Assembly: GCF_963677575.1 (NCBI RefSeq)
Contig: NZ_OY782038.1
Span: forward strand, 3,537,501-3,601,500
Reading direction: 5' to 3'
From: an uncultured Draconibacterium sp.
GTDB taxonomy: Bacteria; Bacteroidota; Bacteroidia; Bacteroidales; Prolixibacteraceae
Length of the DNA: 64,000 nt
Shown here: piece after piece, positions 25,389-34,726 of the stretch
Numbering within the stretch: the stretch's first letter is position 1
How the letters are laid out: each line of letters opens with the position of its first letter
Notes under the pieces: model-generated
What the model was told of the DNA's origin: nothing
The model's input: the letters and a program-made list of their open reading frames with translations, nothing else
Database searches by the model: none
Translations under genes and position numbers: made by a program

Positions 25389-26303
25389 TCAGGTCTGATT
25401 ACGGGTTAGTTGGTGGAAAACGTTCTCCAGGTTTTGTTGTTTTTCGAAAAGAGTAAGCAGTGTAAGTTTATTTTCAACGGCAAACTGAAAAATATTCTGT
25501 CGGATATCGGCCTCATTTCCGGCTTTAATTTCCCAGTCTAACTCATTTTGGGTAACACTGGTTACCCCGGAAATTTGTAAAAGCTGCTCTTCTGATACCT
25601 TTTCTTTAAAACCGGCAACCACAACTTGGTTTTGGATGTTGCTTCCGGCTTTTACATCCTTTATATCGCCATCGGCAACAATCTTTCCTTTGTTAATTAT
25701 CAGCACGCGGTTACACACGGCTTCCACTTCCTGCATAATGTGCGACGACAGAATTACGGTTTTCTCTTTGCTGATCTGGCGAATGAGTGCACGGATTTCT
25801 TCTAACTGGTTCGGGTCGAGGCCGGTTGTTGGCTCGTCCAAAATCAAAATCGACGGATCGTGAATAAGTGCCTGCGCCAATCCTACGCGCTGACGGTAAC
25901 CTTTCGAGAGGGCCCTTATCTTTTTGTGCTGCTCAATTCCCAAACCGGTGAGCTCTATCATTTCAGCAATGCGCTGCTTCTTATTTTTCAGGTGGTAAAA
26001 ACCGGCGGTTATCTCCAAAAACTCCTTCACATAAAGGTCAGTGTACAGCGGATTATGCTCGGGTAAATAGCCAATTTGCTTTTTATATTCGAGGTTTTGC
26101 CCCGAAACCTTTTGCCCGTCGATCAAAATATCGCCTTCATCTTGTGGAAGATAACCGGTAATAATCTTCATGGTTGTCGATTTTCCGGCACCATTTGGAC
26201 CCAAAAAACCAACCAGTTCGCCTTTGTTTACAGTAAAACTGATAGCATCTAAAGCTTTCTGTTTCCCAAACAATTTTGTGATATTCCTTGTTTCAACAAT
26301 CAT
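25389..26303 (-). CDS. gldA: Gliding-type ABC transporter ATPase GldA
   Basis: 304-residue ATP-binding subunit with Walker A GPNGAGKST, Q-loop region QIGYLPEHNPLY, signature LSKGYRQRVGLAQA and Walker B LILDEPTTGLDPNQ. The PEHNPLY segment and long C-terminal tail are those of GldA, which works with the permeases GldF and GldG in gliding Bacteroidota; neither is in the window. GldA-like genes also occur in non-gliding members, so gliding itself is not proved. It is the first gene of a two-gene unit. Confidence 0.82.
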   Translation of the reverse strand: MIVETRNITKLFGKQKALDAISFTVNKGELVGFLGPNGAGKSTTMKIITGYLPQDEGDILIDGQKVSGQNLEYKKQIGYLPEHNPLYTDLYVKEFLEITAGFYHLKNKKQRIAEMIELTGLGIEQHKKIRALSKGYRQRVGLAQALIHDPSILILDEPTTGLDPNQLEEIRALIRQISKEKTVILSSHIMQEVEAVCNRVLIINKGKIVADGDIKDVKAGSNIQNQVVVAGFKEKVSEEQLLQISGVTSVTQNELDWEIKAGNEADIRQNIFQFAVENKLTLLTLFEKQQNLENVFHQLTRNQT

Positions 26304-26319
26304 AATAAAGAATGCAAAA

Positions 26320-26327
26320 CAAAAATA
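26320..26327 (-). promoter_or_regulatory. -7 element upstream of gldA
   Basis: Reads TATTTTTG on the minus strand, an exact TAnnTTTG, 16 bases before the gldA start. The -33 side is poor. Confidence 0.45.
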
Positions 26328-26358
26328 GAGTATTCTTTTTATTTTAGAAGCATTACTT

Positions 26359-26366
26359 TAAATTTG
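26359..26366 (+). promoter_or_regulatory. -7 element upstream of ispG
   Basis: TAAATTTG, an exact TAnnTTTG, 24 bases before the ispG start; a TTTT lies 18 bases upstream as a possible -33 element. It is divergent from the gldA promoter. Confidence 0.5.
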
Positions 26367-26390
26367 CAGTTCAGCTTAACAGATTAATTG

Positions 26391-28250
26391 ATGAAGGATC
26401 GTAATTTCAACTATATTAAAGATTTAACCCGCTATCAACGACAAGAAACAGTAGAAGTAAATATTGGAGGAGTTCCTGTTGGTAGCAGCCAGCCTATCCG
26501 AATTCAAACAATGACCGATACCAACACCACGGATACCGATGCTACAATAGAGCAGATAATTCGTGTGGTTAAGGCCGGTGCCGATTATGTTCGGGTAACT
26601 GTTAAAGGCATGTCCGATGCGGAAAGCCTTAAGGTTATTAAAAAGGAATTGGTTGACCGGGGCTACAATACGCCTTTGATTGCGGATATTCATTTCAATC
26701 CGAAACTGGCAGAAGTTGCGGCTCAGTACGTATCGAAAGTGCGTATCAATCCGGGAAACTTTTACGACAAACGCGCGCAATTCAAAAATAAAATATACAC
26801 TGACGTAGAATATAACCAGGAGCTTGCTATTATTGAAAAGCAATTTATCCCGTTTATTCAGATGCTGAAAGACACAAAAACAGCAATGCGAATTGGTGCC
26901 AATCACGGATCGCTTTCCGACAGGGTAATGAGCCGCTATGGTGATACTCCGGCCGGAATTGCCGAATCGGTAATGGAGTTTCTACGTATTTGTAAAAAGG
27001 AAGATTTTAACAACGTTGTGGTGTCGATTAAGTCGAGTAATACGCGCGTAATGGTTTACACCGTTCGTTTGCTCAACTTTAAAATGCGTCTCGAAGGTAT
27101 GAAATTCCCAATTCATTTGGGAGTTACCGAAGCCGGCGAAGGCGAAGACGGACGTATAAAATCAGCCGTTGGTGTTGGTGCGCTACTGAGCGACGGAATT
27201 GGAGATACTGTGCGCATTTCCTTAACCGAAGCGCCGCTAAACGAAATTCCGGTGGCATTGAAACTGGTAAATCATTTTAAACGTTATCAGAATCACAAGC
27301 CAATTTCGGCACCAATGATTGCACAAACCAACCCGTTTGAATATGAGCGCCGCGATACCCGCCCGGTGCTGAACATGGGAGGAAAAGAACTTCCGGTGGT
27401 GATTGCCGATTTAGGTGACAGGAGTTTGCGCGAAATGATACCGATCAGGGGGAAACTGGTTCCTGATTATTTTATTTCGGGAAACAAAATCCTTGATATC
27501 GAAGGCGAAGAATATCCGATAATTACGCTTGAGGAGTATTTGTTTGAAAGTACACGTTGGGGACGAATGAAATTTATTCGCACCAACAAAGCGGAATTCG
27601 ACCGTTTTATGGATATGCACCCGGAGATTATCATGAAACTGAAGCAGACCCGGAAAACGGTATTAATTCTTGAAAGCTACAACGCCAATCCAATGGCCGA
27701 GTTGAGAGCGTTCTTTATGTCGCTTGAAACCCACATCTGGAAAGTGCCGGTTATCCTTTACCGTCGTTACAATGAAAGTCGTTTGGATGATCTTCAAATA
27801 ACTGCTTCGGCCGATCTTGGAGGTTTGCTGATTGACGGTTATGGTGATGGAATTTGTCTGTCGAACGATAACGAAAATATTACCTTCACCGAGCTGAAAG
27901 ATTTGAGTTTTGGCATATTGCAAGCCAGCCGCATGCGTGTTACCAAAACCGAGTTTGTATCGTGCCCGGGTTGCGGACGAACACTGTTTAACCTGCAGGA
28001 AACAACCCGTGCCGTAAAAGCACATTTTAAACATCTCGACCATTTGAAAATTGGTATCATGGGTTGTGTGGTAAACGGTCCCGGCGAGATGGGCGATGTG
28101 GATTATGGTTTCGTTGGAGCCGGCAATAACAAGGTAAACCTGTATAAAGGTTTGAAGCCTATAAAACGCCACATCCCATACGAAAATGCGGTGGAAGAAC
28201 TGGAGCAACTGATTCGCGAGAATGGCGACTGGAAAGATCAGGAAGATTAA
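26391..28250 (+). CDS. ispG: 4-Hydroxy-3-methylbut-2-enyl diphosphate synthase, long form
   Basis: IspG (GcpE) opens the cyclodiphosphate ring in the penultimate step of the MEP isoprenoid pathway using a 4Fe-4S cluster. The 619-residue length is the long form of Bacteroidota, Chlamydiae and plants, with an extra domain between the TIM barrel (IGGVPVGSSQPIRIQTMT at the start) and the cluster domain. Cluster cysteines are visible in SCPGCGRTLFN and GIMGCVVNGPGE. The ATG at 26391 is preferred to the adjoining TTG. A strong terminator follows. Confidence 0.96.
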   Translation: MKDRNFNYIKDLTRYQRQETVEVNIGGVPVGSSQPIRIQTMTDTNTTDTDATIEQIIRVVKAGADYVRVTVKGMSDAESLKVIKKELVDRGYNTPLIADIHFNPKLAEVAAQYVSKVRINPGNFYDKRAQFKNKIYTDVEYNQELAIIEKQFIPFIQMLKDTKTAMRIGANHGSLSDRVMSRYGDTPAGIAESVMEFLRICKKEDFNNVVVSIKSSNTRVMVYTVRLLNFKMRLEGMKFPIHLGVTEAGEGEDGRIKSAVGVGALLSDGIGDTVRISLTEAPLNEIPVALKLVNHFKRYQNHKPISAPMIAQTNPFEYERRDTRPVLNMGGKELPVVIADLGDRSLREMIPIRGKLVPDYFISGNKILDIEGEEYPIITLEEYLFESTRWGRMKFIRTNKAEFDRFMDMHPEIIMKLKQTRKTVLILESYNANPMAELRAFFMSLETHIWKVPVILYRRYNESRLDDLQITASADLGGLLIDGYGDGICLSNDNENITFTELKDLSFGILQASRMRVTKTEFVSCPGCGRTLFNLQETTRAVKAHFKHLDHLKIGIMGCVVNGPGEMGDVDYGFVGAGNNKVNLYKGLKPIKRHIPYENAVEELEQLIRENGDWKDQED

Positions 28251-28272
28251 TATTTATAGTATTATATAGTGG

Positions 28273-28310
28273 AAAAGGATCCGATCTTTTATAGGTCGGA
28301 TCCTTTTTTT
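28273..28310 (+). terminator. Terminator of ispG
   Basis: 12-bp perfect stem AAAAGGATCCGA/TCGGATCCTTTT with an 11-base loop and a T-run. Confidence 0.9.
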
Positions 28311-28360
28311 GAGTCTATTTCAAATTTATAGACAGTTTTTAGATGGGGCTGTTTAATTTT

Positions 28361-28625
28361 CGTCCGGAATAGCCAACAGCCTTGAGCGGCTTTCTATGCC
28401 GGACGATTTACATATCATCCTTTTACCCGGGGCGACGCAATTCAAAGAATTACTTTGCCCTGGCTAAAATATAACGCACTTTCAGCGCTTTTTATAAAAG
28501 CCCCAAAGGGGCGATAGGCAATAACCCGGTGCGACTGAAGGTAGTCAGGAAGCGCCGGGAAAGAGAAAGACGTAGAACTCGTCCGGCGAAGAGAGTTGCA
28601 TCGCGGTTGTTCTTAGCCCCGGACG
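28361..28625. repeat. Hairpin-rich intergenic element
   Basis: A G+C-rich block made of successive foldable units and no open frame. It begins and ends with 45- and 46-base segments each bounded by CGTCCGG and CCGGACG (28361-28405 and 28580-28625). Between them are AATTC/GAATT (28439-28451) inside a CCGGGGC/GCCCTGG pair, GCCCC/GGGGC around AAA (28500-28512), and a CCCGGTGC/GCGCCGGG stem with an inner GACT/AGTC (28525-28559). It may be a dispersed repeat or a structured RNA; I cannot name a family. Confidence 0.55.
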
Positions 28626-28724
28626 AAATAAATCGAAAGTATCGTACTCACTACTATCTACGGAAAACTGCCAGGTGAAGCGACATACTCAGAACATTGG
28701 AGAAAGTTATAAAAGGGGAAACGA

Positions 28725-29159
28725 TTAATATTCATGCATTTCGATCAGAAGCTCATTCAATCGTTCCTGAAGTGATTCTAAACCCTCAATTTCTGTCGAT
28801 GGATCATAACGGATTTCGTGTTCGTTATCAACCTGGCTTATTCGAATAATCTCGTCGCAGCCATCATAACTGACATTCATAGAGTTGTAGTCCAGCGTTT
28901 GAAAGAAACTAAAGTCGTATAGATTTGATAGTTCGTCCCATTCTGCGGCGCTTATCGATTTGCTTTTTGATTCAGTATCGAGGTTTTGACCTTTCCAGAA
29001 CGAACTGTTATAGTCAATTGCATCCTCGCTAATGGTTATGAATTCGCTAACTCCCCACCCACATGCAGTTCCATATCTAATAAGAATATCGGGATTGTCG
29101 GGATCGTCGTTACACGCAAAAAGAGAGAGCAAAAGAAATAGTAGAAGTAGTTTTTTCAT
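28725..29159 (-). CDS. Small lipoprotein of unknown function
   Basis: 144 residues with a lipoprotein signal (LLLLSLFAC, lipidated Cys16) followed by a short acidic linker and a domain with GTACGWGVSEFITI and a YDGCDEIIRI stretch, so two further cysteines that could form a disulphide. I do not recognise a family. Start is the ATG at 29159; the frame stays open further upstream but would run into the divergent flavin reductase gene. Confidence 0.72.
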   Translation of the reverse strand: MKKLLLLFLLLSLFACNDDPDNPDILIRYGTACGWGVSEFITISEDAIDYNSSFWKGQNLDTESKSKSISAAEWDELSNLYDFSFFQTLDYNSMNVSYDGCDEIIRISQVDNEHEIRYDPSTEIEGLESLQERLNELLIEMHEY

Positions 29160-29214
29160 GCCTTTGTTTTCAAATAGATGTATTAAACCTAAAAAAGGTT
29201 GCGCCGGCTTTATT

Positions 29215-29244
29215 ATTGCCTTAGCCCTGTAATTTCTATCTTTG
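29215..29244 (+). promoter_or_regulatory. Promoter of the flavin reductase gene
   Basis: TATCTTTG at 29237-29244 matches TAnnTTTG exactly, with ATTG at 29215-29218, 18 bases upstream, as -33 element. Confidence 0.6.
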
Positions 29245-29270
29245 AGTAGAATTAGATAAAACAAAAGAAT

Positions 29271-29861
29271 ATGGCACGAACGTACTGGAAACCCGGAACT
29301 ATTGTATATCCCTTGCCCGCAGTAATGGTAAGTTGTGGCGAAAACCCTGAAGAATACAACATTATAACCATAGCATGGACCGGCACCATTAACAGCGATC
29401 CGCCCATGTGTTACATTTCCGTTCGTCCGGGACGCCATTCGTACGATATTATTAAGCGGACCGGCGAGTATGTTATCAACCTCACCACCGAGAAGCTGGC
29501 AAAAGCAACCGATTGGTGTGGCTGCCGATCGGGTCGCAAGTACAACAAATGGGAAGAAATGAACCTGACTCCTGCACCTGCAAAAATGGTTAAAGCGCCC
29601 ATTATCGAGGAGTCGCCGGTAAACATCGAGTGCCGTGTAAAAGATATCGTTGAGCTGGGTTCGCACCACATGTTTATATCGGAAGTGGTGAGTGTTTCGG
29701 TCGACGATACTTATATGAATGAAGAACAGGCTTTTAGTTTCTCAAAAGCAAATCCTTTGGTATACAGTCATGGCCACTATTTCGGAATGGGAAAACGGAT
29801 TGGCAAGTTTGGCTGGTCGGTTGAGAAGAAGAAAACGAAAAAGAAACGAAAGAAATCATAA
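29271..29861 (+). CDS. Flavin reductase family protein (flavoredoxin-like)
   Basis: 196-residue FMN-binding split-barrel protein. Visible: PLPAVMVSCGENPEEYNIITIAWTG, then DPPMCYISVRPGRHSY and GEYVINL, the usual FMN-contact stretches, and a cysteine pair in DWCGC. Members reduce flavin with NAD(P)H or act as flavoredoxins in electron transfer; which applies here is not clear. The last 15 residues are an unusual Lys/Arg run. Single gene with its own promoter. Confidence 0.87.
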   Translation: MARTYWKPGTIVYPLPAVMVSCGENPEEYNIITIAWTGTINSDPPMCYISVRPGRHSYDIIKRTGEYVINLTTEKLAKATDWCGCRSGRKYNKWEEMNLTPAPAKMVKAPIIEESPVNIECRVKDIVELGSHHMFISEVVSVSVDDTYMNEEQAFSFSKANPLVYSHGHYFGMGKRIGKFGWSVEKKKTKKKRKKS

Positions 29862-29978
29862 TATTCCGGTCCACCGGCGAATGAAATAAATCATTATTTT
29901 TAAACAATTTCCGCTCTTTTTTTGTAATCCTTTAAACTTTCTGAAGACTATTCAGAATAATATTTAATTGTGAGAAAA

Positions 29979-32093
29979 ATGAAGAGTATTTATTTAGTAG
30001 CACTAATTTTTTTAATGAATTTAGGAATGGTAACAGCACAAACAAATCCGTTACTCGGAGATTTTAATACACCGCATGATGCGGCACCTTTCGATAAGAT
30101 TAAAAACGAGCATTTTATGCCGGCTTTCGAGGAAGGAATTAAACAGGGCAAGGCCGATGTGGAGAAAATCAAAAATAATCCGGATGAACCAACATTCGAA
30201 AACACCATCGTTGCACTTGACGAGGTAGGCCGTTTGTTAACACGCACATCGGGAATATTTTTTAACCTGATGAGTTCGGAAACCAACGACGAATTGCAGA
30301 GTATTGCGCAGGAAGTATCGCCTATGCTTACCGCTTTTCAGAACGATATTTCGTTGGATCCCGTTCTTTTTGCGCGCGTAAAAGCCGTGTACAACAAAAA
30401 GGACGAGCTGGATTTAACTATCGAACAACAAACGCTTCTGGAGAATAACTACATTGGTTTTGTGCGTAGCGGAGCAAATTTGTCGGATGCCGATAAAGAG
30501 AAGTTTCGCGAATACAGTACCGAGTTGTCGAAATTAAGTCTTGATTTTGGCGAGAATGTATTGAAAGAAACCAATAATTACGAGCTTCATATTACCGATG
30601 AAAGTAAACTGTCCGGCATGCCGGAAGGCGCACTGGAAGCTGCCGCCGGAAAAGCAAAAGCAAAGGATAAAGACGGTTGGATATTTGATATTTCGATGCC
30701 AAGTTACCTGCCGGTGATGAAATATGCCGATAACCGCGAGTTGCGAAAAGAATTGTATATGGCTTATGGTTCGAAATCGTTTAAAGGCGACGAGCTGGAC
30801 AACCAGGAAGATGTAAAACGTATTGTTGAGTTGCGTCTGGAAATGGCAAAACTTTTGGGTTATAAGAACTATGCCGATTACGTTTTGGAGCGCCGAATGG
30901 CAATGAATGCCGATGGTGTTTACGGTTTGCTTAACGACTTGTATGAAGCATCGTACAAAGTGGCAAAAGAAGAAAAAGCAGAGATTGAAGCATATGCCCG
31001 AAAAAATGGTTTCGATGGTGATTTAATGCCTTGGGACTGGAGTTACTACAGCGAAAAACTAAAGGTTGAAAAATTCGACCTGAACGACGAAATGTTGAAA
31101 CCATATTTCGAATTAAGCAGTGTAGTTGACGGCGTTTTTGGTTTGGCAACCGAGCTGTATGGTATAACTTTTAAAGAGAACAAAGACATTCCGGTATATA
31201 ACGACGAGGTTACGGCTTACGAAGTTTTTGATGCCGACGGAACGTTCCTGTCAGTGTTTTACACCGATTTTCATCCACGCCCCGGTAAACGTGGCGGTGC
31301 CTGGATGAACGATTTCAAAGGGCAATGGATGGACAATGGCGTTGATTCGCGTCCGCATGTAACCATTGTAATGAACTTTACCCGCCCGACTTCGAGCAAG
31401 CCGGCGTTGCTAACATTTAGCGAAGTGGAAACATTTATGCACGAATTTGGTCACGCACTGCACGGAATGCTGGCAAAATCAACTTATTCAAGCTTGTCGG
31501 GAACTAATGTTTACCGCGACTTTGTTGAGCTGCCATCTCAAATTATGGAAAACTGGGCGGTTGAAAAAGATTTCCTTGATCGTTTTGCCAAACACTATGA
31601 AACCGGTGAGCCAATTCCTGCAGAGTTGGTTCAGAAAATTGTTGATTCGCAAAATTACCTGGCCGGTTATCTTTCAATCCGTCAGCTGAGCTTTGGTTAT
31701 TTAGATATGGCCTGGCACACGCTTGAAAAACCTTACGAAGGTGATGTGAAAGATTTTGAAGAAAAGGCGTGGAAGAAAACGCAGATCTTCCCGGAAATTG
31801 ACGGCGTTTGTATGAGTACACAATTCGGCCACTTGTTTGCAGGCGGTTACGCGGCCGGGTATTACGGCTATAAGTGGGCCGAAGTGCTGGATGCTGATGC
31901 ATTTAGCGTGTTCAAAGAAAAAGGATTGTTTAATAAAGAAGTTGCAGCTTCGTTCCGCAAAAACATTTTGGAAAAAGGTGGAACGGAGCACCCGATGACT
32001 CTTTATAAACGTTTCCGCGGACAAGAGCCAACTGTTGATGCGCTTCTCGAACGTAGCGGATTGGTTGAAGGTCATAAAACTGTAAATCCGTAA
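29979..32093 (+). CDS. dcp: M3 family peptidyl-dipeptidase, exported
   Basis: About 704 residues with a signal peptide ending near MVTAQ, so periplasmic. The zinc-binding motif HEFGHALHG lies near residue 488 with the distal Glu in the following helix region. Size and the ending YKRFRGQEPTVDALLERSGL match peptidyl-dipeptidase Dcp, which removes C-terminal dipeptides. The ATG at 29979 is preferred to the GTG at 29970. An IS was inserted 23 bases after the stop, separating the gene from what looks like its terminator. Confidence 0.92.
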   Translation: MKSIYLVALIFLMNLGMVTAQTNPLLGDFNTPHDAAPFDKIKNEHFMPAFEEGIKQGKADVEKIKNNPDEPTFENTIVALDEVGRLLTRTSGIFFNLMSSETNDELQSIAQEVSPMLTAFQNDISLDPVLFARVKAVYNKKDELDLTIEQQTLLENNYIGFVRSGANLSDADKEKFREYSTELSKLSLDFGENVLKETNNYELHITDESKLSGMPEGALEAAAGKAKAKDKDGWIFDISMPSYLPVMKYADNRELRKELYMAYGSKSFKGDELDNQEDVKRIVELRLEMAKLLGYKNYADYVLERRMAMNADGVYGLLNDLYEASYKVAKEEKAEIEAYARKNGFDGDLMPWDWSYYSEKLKVEKFDLNDEMLKPYFELSSVVDGVFGLATELYGITFKENKDIPVYNDEVTAYEVFDADGTFLSVFYTDFHPRPGKRGGAWMNDFKGQWMDNGVDSRPHVTIVMNFTRPTSSKPALLTFSEVETFMHEFGHALHGMLAKSTYSSLSGTNVYRDFVELPSQIMENWAVEKDFLDRFAKHYETGEPIPAELVQKIVDSQNYLAGYLSIRQLSFGYLDMAWHTLEKPYEGDVKDFEEKAWKKTQIFPEIDGVCMSTQFGHLFAGGYAAGYYGYKWAEVLDADAFSVFKEKGLFNKEVAASFRKNILEKGGTEHPMTLYKRFRGQEPTVDALLERSGLVEGHKTVNP

Positions 32094-32105
32094 GGTTTAA
32101 AATAT

Positions 32106-32116
32106 ATGATATTTCA
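32106..32116. repeat. Left target-site duplication
   Basis: ATGATATTTCA, repeated exactly at 33427-33437 on the other side of the IS. Confidence 0.85.
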
Positions 32117-33426
32117 CTAGTGGGTATTAAAAATTAATAAGCGTTCTTTGAAATTCTTTGTTAGTCGTACTTGTAGCGATTTTTGATAGCGTGACGATTT
32201 GAATTGAAAATACGGATTTTTGCATGCAAACAAGCAATTATCCATGAACCAAGGCAAATATATCTTCGCACAACTTACAGATTTTTTACCCAGACGTGTA
32301 TTTGACAGAATTGTCAGCAAACACAACGGGAATAAGTATGTGAGAACTTTTACATGTTGGAATCAAATGCTATGTATGGTATTTGGACAGCTAACTTCAA
32401 GAGACAGTATGAGAGATCTACTCTTAAGTCTTGAAGCTCATAAATCTAAATATTATCATCTCGGATTTGGTTCAACAATAACTCGAAGAAACCTTGGCAA
32501 AGCCAATGAAAAACGTAGTTATAAAATCTTTGAAGATTTTGCTTATGTTCTCATAGAGGAAGCACGCAAAAGCTGCTACAGATCGGATTTTGAAATCAAC
32601 GTTGACGGCAATATTTATGCATTTGATTCATCAACAATAGATCTTTGTCTTAGCGTATTCTGGTGGGCTGAGTTTCGGAAAACAAAAGGTGGCATTAAAC
32701 TGCACACTTTGTATGATGTTAAAACATCTATACCTACGTTCTTGTATATCTCAAATGCCAAAATGCACGATGTCAATGCACTTGATTTAATCTCATATGA
32801 GCCTGGAAGCTTTTATGTGATCGACAAAGCTTACATTGATTTTAAAAGGCTATATCATCTTCACCAGCAGCGGGCTTTCTTTGTTACACGGGCAAAAGAT
32901 AACATGCGATTTAAGCGGTTGTATTCAAACCCCGTTGACAAAGCAACCGGAGTGAAATATGATCAAATCGGCAAGTTGGAAACTTATTACCCAAGCAAAG
33001 ATTATCCAGAGAAGCTTAGGAGAGTAAAATACTATGATTGTGAATCAGATAAGGAACTAATTTTCCTTACCAACAACATGGAACTTAAACCTACCGAAAT
33101 AGCTTATCTGTATAAGAAGCGTTGGGAAGTAGAACTGTTCTTCAAGTGGATGAAACAGCATCTGAAGATAAAATCCTTTTGGGGAACAACTATTAATGCT
33201 GTAAAAATCCAAATGTATTGTGCGATCATCGCATACTGTCTTGTTGCCCTAATTGGTAACAGGTTGAAAGTTAACCGCTCAATCTACGAAATCCTACAAA
33301 TCCTTAGCATATCTCTACTCGATAAAACTCCTGTAAAAGAAGTGCTTACGAAATACGATTACAAAAATATCAAAGAACTAAAAAATAAACAATTAATAAT
33401 CAGCGGGTTTTAAGTGCCCGCTAATG
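32117..33426 (+). mobile_element. IS4-family insertion sequence with intact target duplication
   Basis: A 1310-bp element between two exact copies of ATGATATTTCA. The termini are imperfect inverted repeats: TAGTGGGTATTAAAA at the left and TAGCGGGCACTTAAAA on the opposite strand at the right. It holds one complete transposase gene. The perfect 11-bp duplication suggests a recent insertion. Confidence 0.88.
32244..33413 (+). CDS. IS4-family DDE transposase
   Basis: 389 residues. An N-terminal DUF4372-like region (YIFAQLTDFLPRRVFDRIV) precedes the DDE domain: first Asp in YAFDSSTIDL, second in YVIDKAYIDF, and the YREK signature in YKKRWEVELFFKWMK carrying the catalytic Glu. All catalytic residues are present and there is no frameshift, so the element may be active. 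The ATG at 32244 is chosen; a TTG at 32220 adds eight residues. Confidence 0.93.
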   Translation: MNQGKYIFAQLTDFLPRRVFDRIVSKHNGNKYVRTFTCWNQMLCMVFGQLTSRDSMRDLLLSLEAHKSKYYHLGFGSTITRRNLGKANEKRSYKIFEDFAYVLIEEARKSCYRSDFEINVDGNIYAFDSSTIDLCLSVFWWAEFRKTKGGIKLHTLYDVKTSIPTFLYISNAKMHDVNALDLISYEPGSFYVIDKAYIDFKRLYHLHQQRAFFVTRAKDNMRFKRLYSNPVDKATGVKYDQIGKLETYYPSKDYPEKLRRVKYYDCESDKELIFLTNNMELKPTEIAYLYKKRWEVELFFKWMKQHLKIKSFWGTTINAVKIQMYCAIIAYCLVALIGNRLKVNRSIYEILQILSISLLDKTPVKEVLTKYDYKNIKELKNKQLIISGF

Positions 33427-33437
33427 ATGATATTTCA
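33427..33437. repeat. Right target-site duplication
   Basis: ATGATATTTCA, exact copy of 32106-32116. Confidence 0.85.
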
Positions 33438-33467
33438 AAAGGCATCTCCTTGTGAGATGCCTTTTTT
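33437..33467 (+). terminator. Terminator beyond the IS, probably of dcp originally
   Basis: AAAAGGCATCTC/GAGATGCCTTTT stem with a 5-base loop and a T-run. Removing the IS would place it about 12 bases after the M3 peptidase stop codon. Confidence 0.85.
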
Positions 33468-33581
33468 GTGACAATATTTGAACCACTATTATGGGTCATT
33501 GCTGTTCAGTAACAGAAAATATTAGTTATGATAAAGGGCTGAAATTTATGCCTTTATAGGTATTAATAGCCAATACAAACA

Positions 33582-34088
33582 ATGAAAGCGAAAAACAAAC
33601 AAATGCACCGTGGCCTTACAAAAACCGACAAAAAGAATTTGAGAAACCAATGTAAAATGGGATTGATTTTATCATTGCTGGTATTTGTTTTTGCAACAAT
33701 TATTGGAGTGACGATTTACGAGTTGTCTTTTGACTCGGATCCTAATGGATTGAACATTAAAATGGCTGCTTCAATTGCAATCGTAACTTTGATCCTTTCT
33801 GCCCTGTTAAATCTTCTGCTAAATCGTAAATTTTATCGTGACTTACAATTCAATGAAAAGATTCAAATAATAAGGACATTGATGAGTAAATCGGAAAGAA
33901 AAGATTATCATGCAGCATCTCCTCGTAGTGGTATGTCGACGGCTTATAATGAAATATATGAGTTCGTTGTTGATGATGTAAAGTTCGACGTTGATAAAGA
34001 GTTATTCGATCGTTGTACCGAGGGCGATCAATTGATTCTTAATTATGCTCCTAAAAGTGAATACCTGTTGAGTATCGAAAAAAAGTAG
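33582..34088 (+). CDS. Small two-helix membrane protein
   Basis: 168 residues: a basic N-terminus, two membrane helices (about 25-47 and 62-81), then a soluble C-terminal domain of about 85 residues (IYEFVVDDVKFDVDKELFDRC). I do not recognise a family. The pattern, two helices followed by a cytosolic or periplasmic beta-rich domain, is seen in many small uncharacterised Bacteroidota proteins. It ends before its own terminator and seems to be transcribed alone. Confidence 0.68.
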   Translation: MKAKNKQMHRGLTKTDKKNLRNQCKMGLILSLLVFVFATIIGVTIYELSFDSDPNGLNIKMAASIAIVTLILSALLNLLLNRKFYRDLQFNEKIQIIRTLMSKSERKDYHAASPRSGMSTAYNEIYEFVVDDVKFDVDKELFDRCTEGDQLILNYAPKSEYLLSIEKK

Positions 34089-34130
34089 GCTAAACTGGTT
34101 TCGTACATTTAGCTCTATTAAATACTAATG

Positions 34131-34162
34131 AAAATGGCATCTCGTGTAGAGGTGCCATTTTT
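34131..34162 (+). terminator. Terminator of the small membrane protein gene
   Basis: AAATGGCATCTC/GAGGTGCCATTT stem with one wobble pair, a 5-base loop and a T-run. It resembles the terminator at 33437-33467. Confidence 0.8.
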
Positions 34163-34194
34163 CTGTGCGTATTATTAGCTTTGCAAAAAAAACA

Positions 34195-34719
34195 ATGATC
34201 GAATTACTAAGAAACCGCCGCAGCATCCGAAAATACACTTCTCAGAAAGTAGAAGCCGAAAAGATTGAACTACTGAAAGAGGCCGCTTTGCGCTCGCCGT
34301 CGTCAAAGAATATCAATCCCTGGGAGTTTGTTTTTGTGGATGATAAGACACTGATTGAAAAGCTGAAAATTTGCAAGCCGCATGGTGTTACGCCGCTTTC
34401 AACAGCTCCGCTTGTCGTTGTAGTTTGCGCCGACGAGACCAAGAATGATGTGTGGGTGGAAGATTGTTCCATTGCCTCTATTTTGTTGCAATTAACAGCG
34501 CAATCGCTTGGTTTGGGAAGCTGCTGGATTCAGATCCGAAAACGAATGCACGATGAAACGATGTCGGCTGAAAAATATATTCAGGATTTGCTGAGTATCC
34601 CGGCGAATTTCAGAGTACTGAGCATTGTAACTGTTGGTTATCCTGAAAAGCAGCGTGATGGTAAACCGTTTGAAGAGCTGCAGTTTGAGAAGATAAAAAT
34701 AAATGATTTTGAGAAGTGA
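34195..34719 (+). CDS. Nitroreductase family protein
   Basis: 174-residue FMN-dependent oxidoreductase of the NAD(P)H nitroreductase fold. Visible: RRSIRKYTSQKV with the FMN-phosphate arginines, RSPSSKNINPWEFVFVDD, and GLGSCWIQIR with the late FMN loop. Natural substrates of this family are rarely known. The ATG at 34195 is used because translation upstream of it would begin within the preceding terminator. Confidence 0.88.
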   Translation: MIELLRNRRSIRKYTSQKVEAEKIELLKEAALRSPSSKNINPWEFVFVDDKTLIEKLKICKPHGVTPLSTAPLVVVVCADETKNDVWVEDCSIASILLQLTAQSLGLGSCWIQIRKRMHDETMSAEKYIQDLLSIPANFRVLSIVTVGYPEKQRDGKPFEELQFEKIKINDFEK

Positions 34720-34726
34720 GCATAAA

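Noticed and set aside
28725..29669. 314-residue reading of the lipoprotein gene
   Set aside because: The upstream two-thirds is antisense to the flavin reductase gene; the lipoprotein signal starts at 29159.
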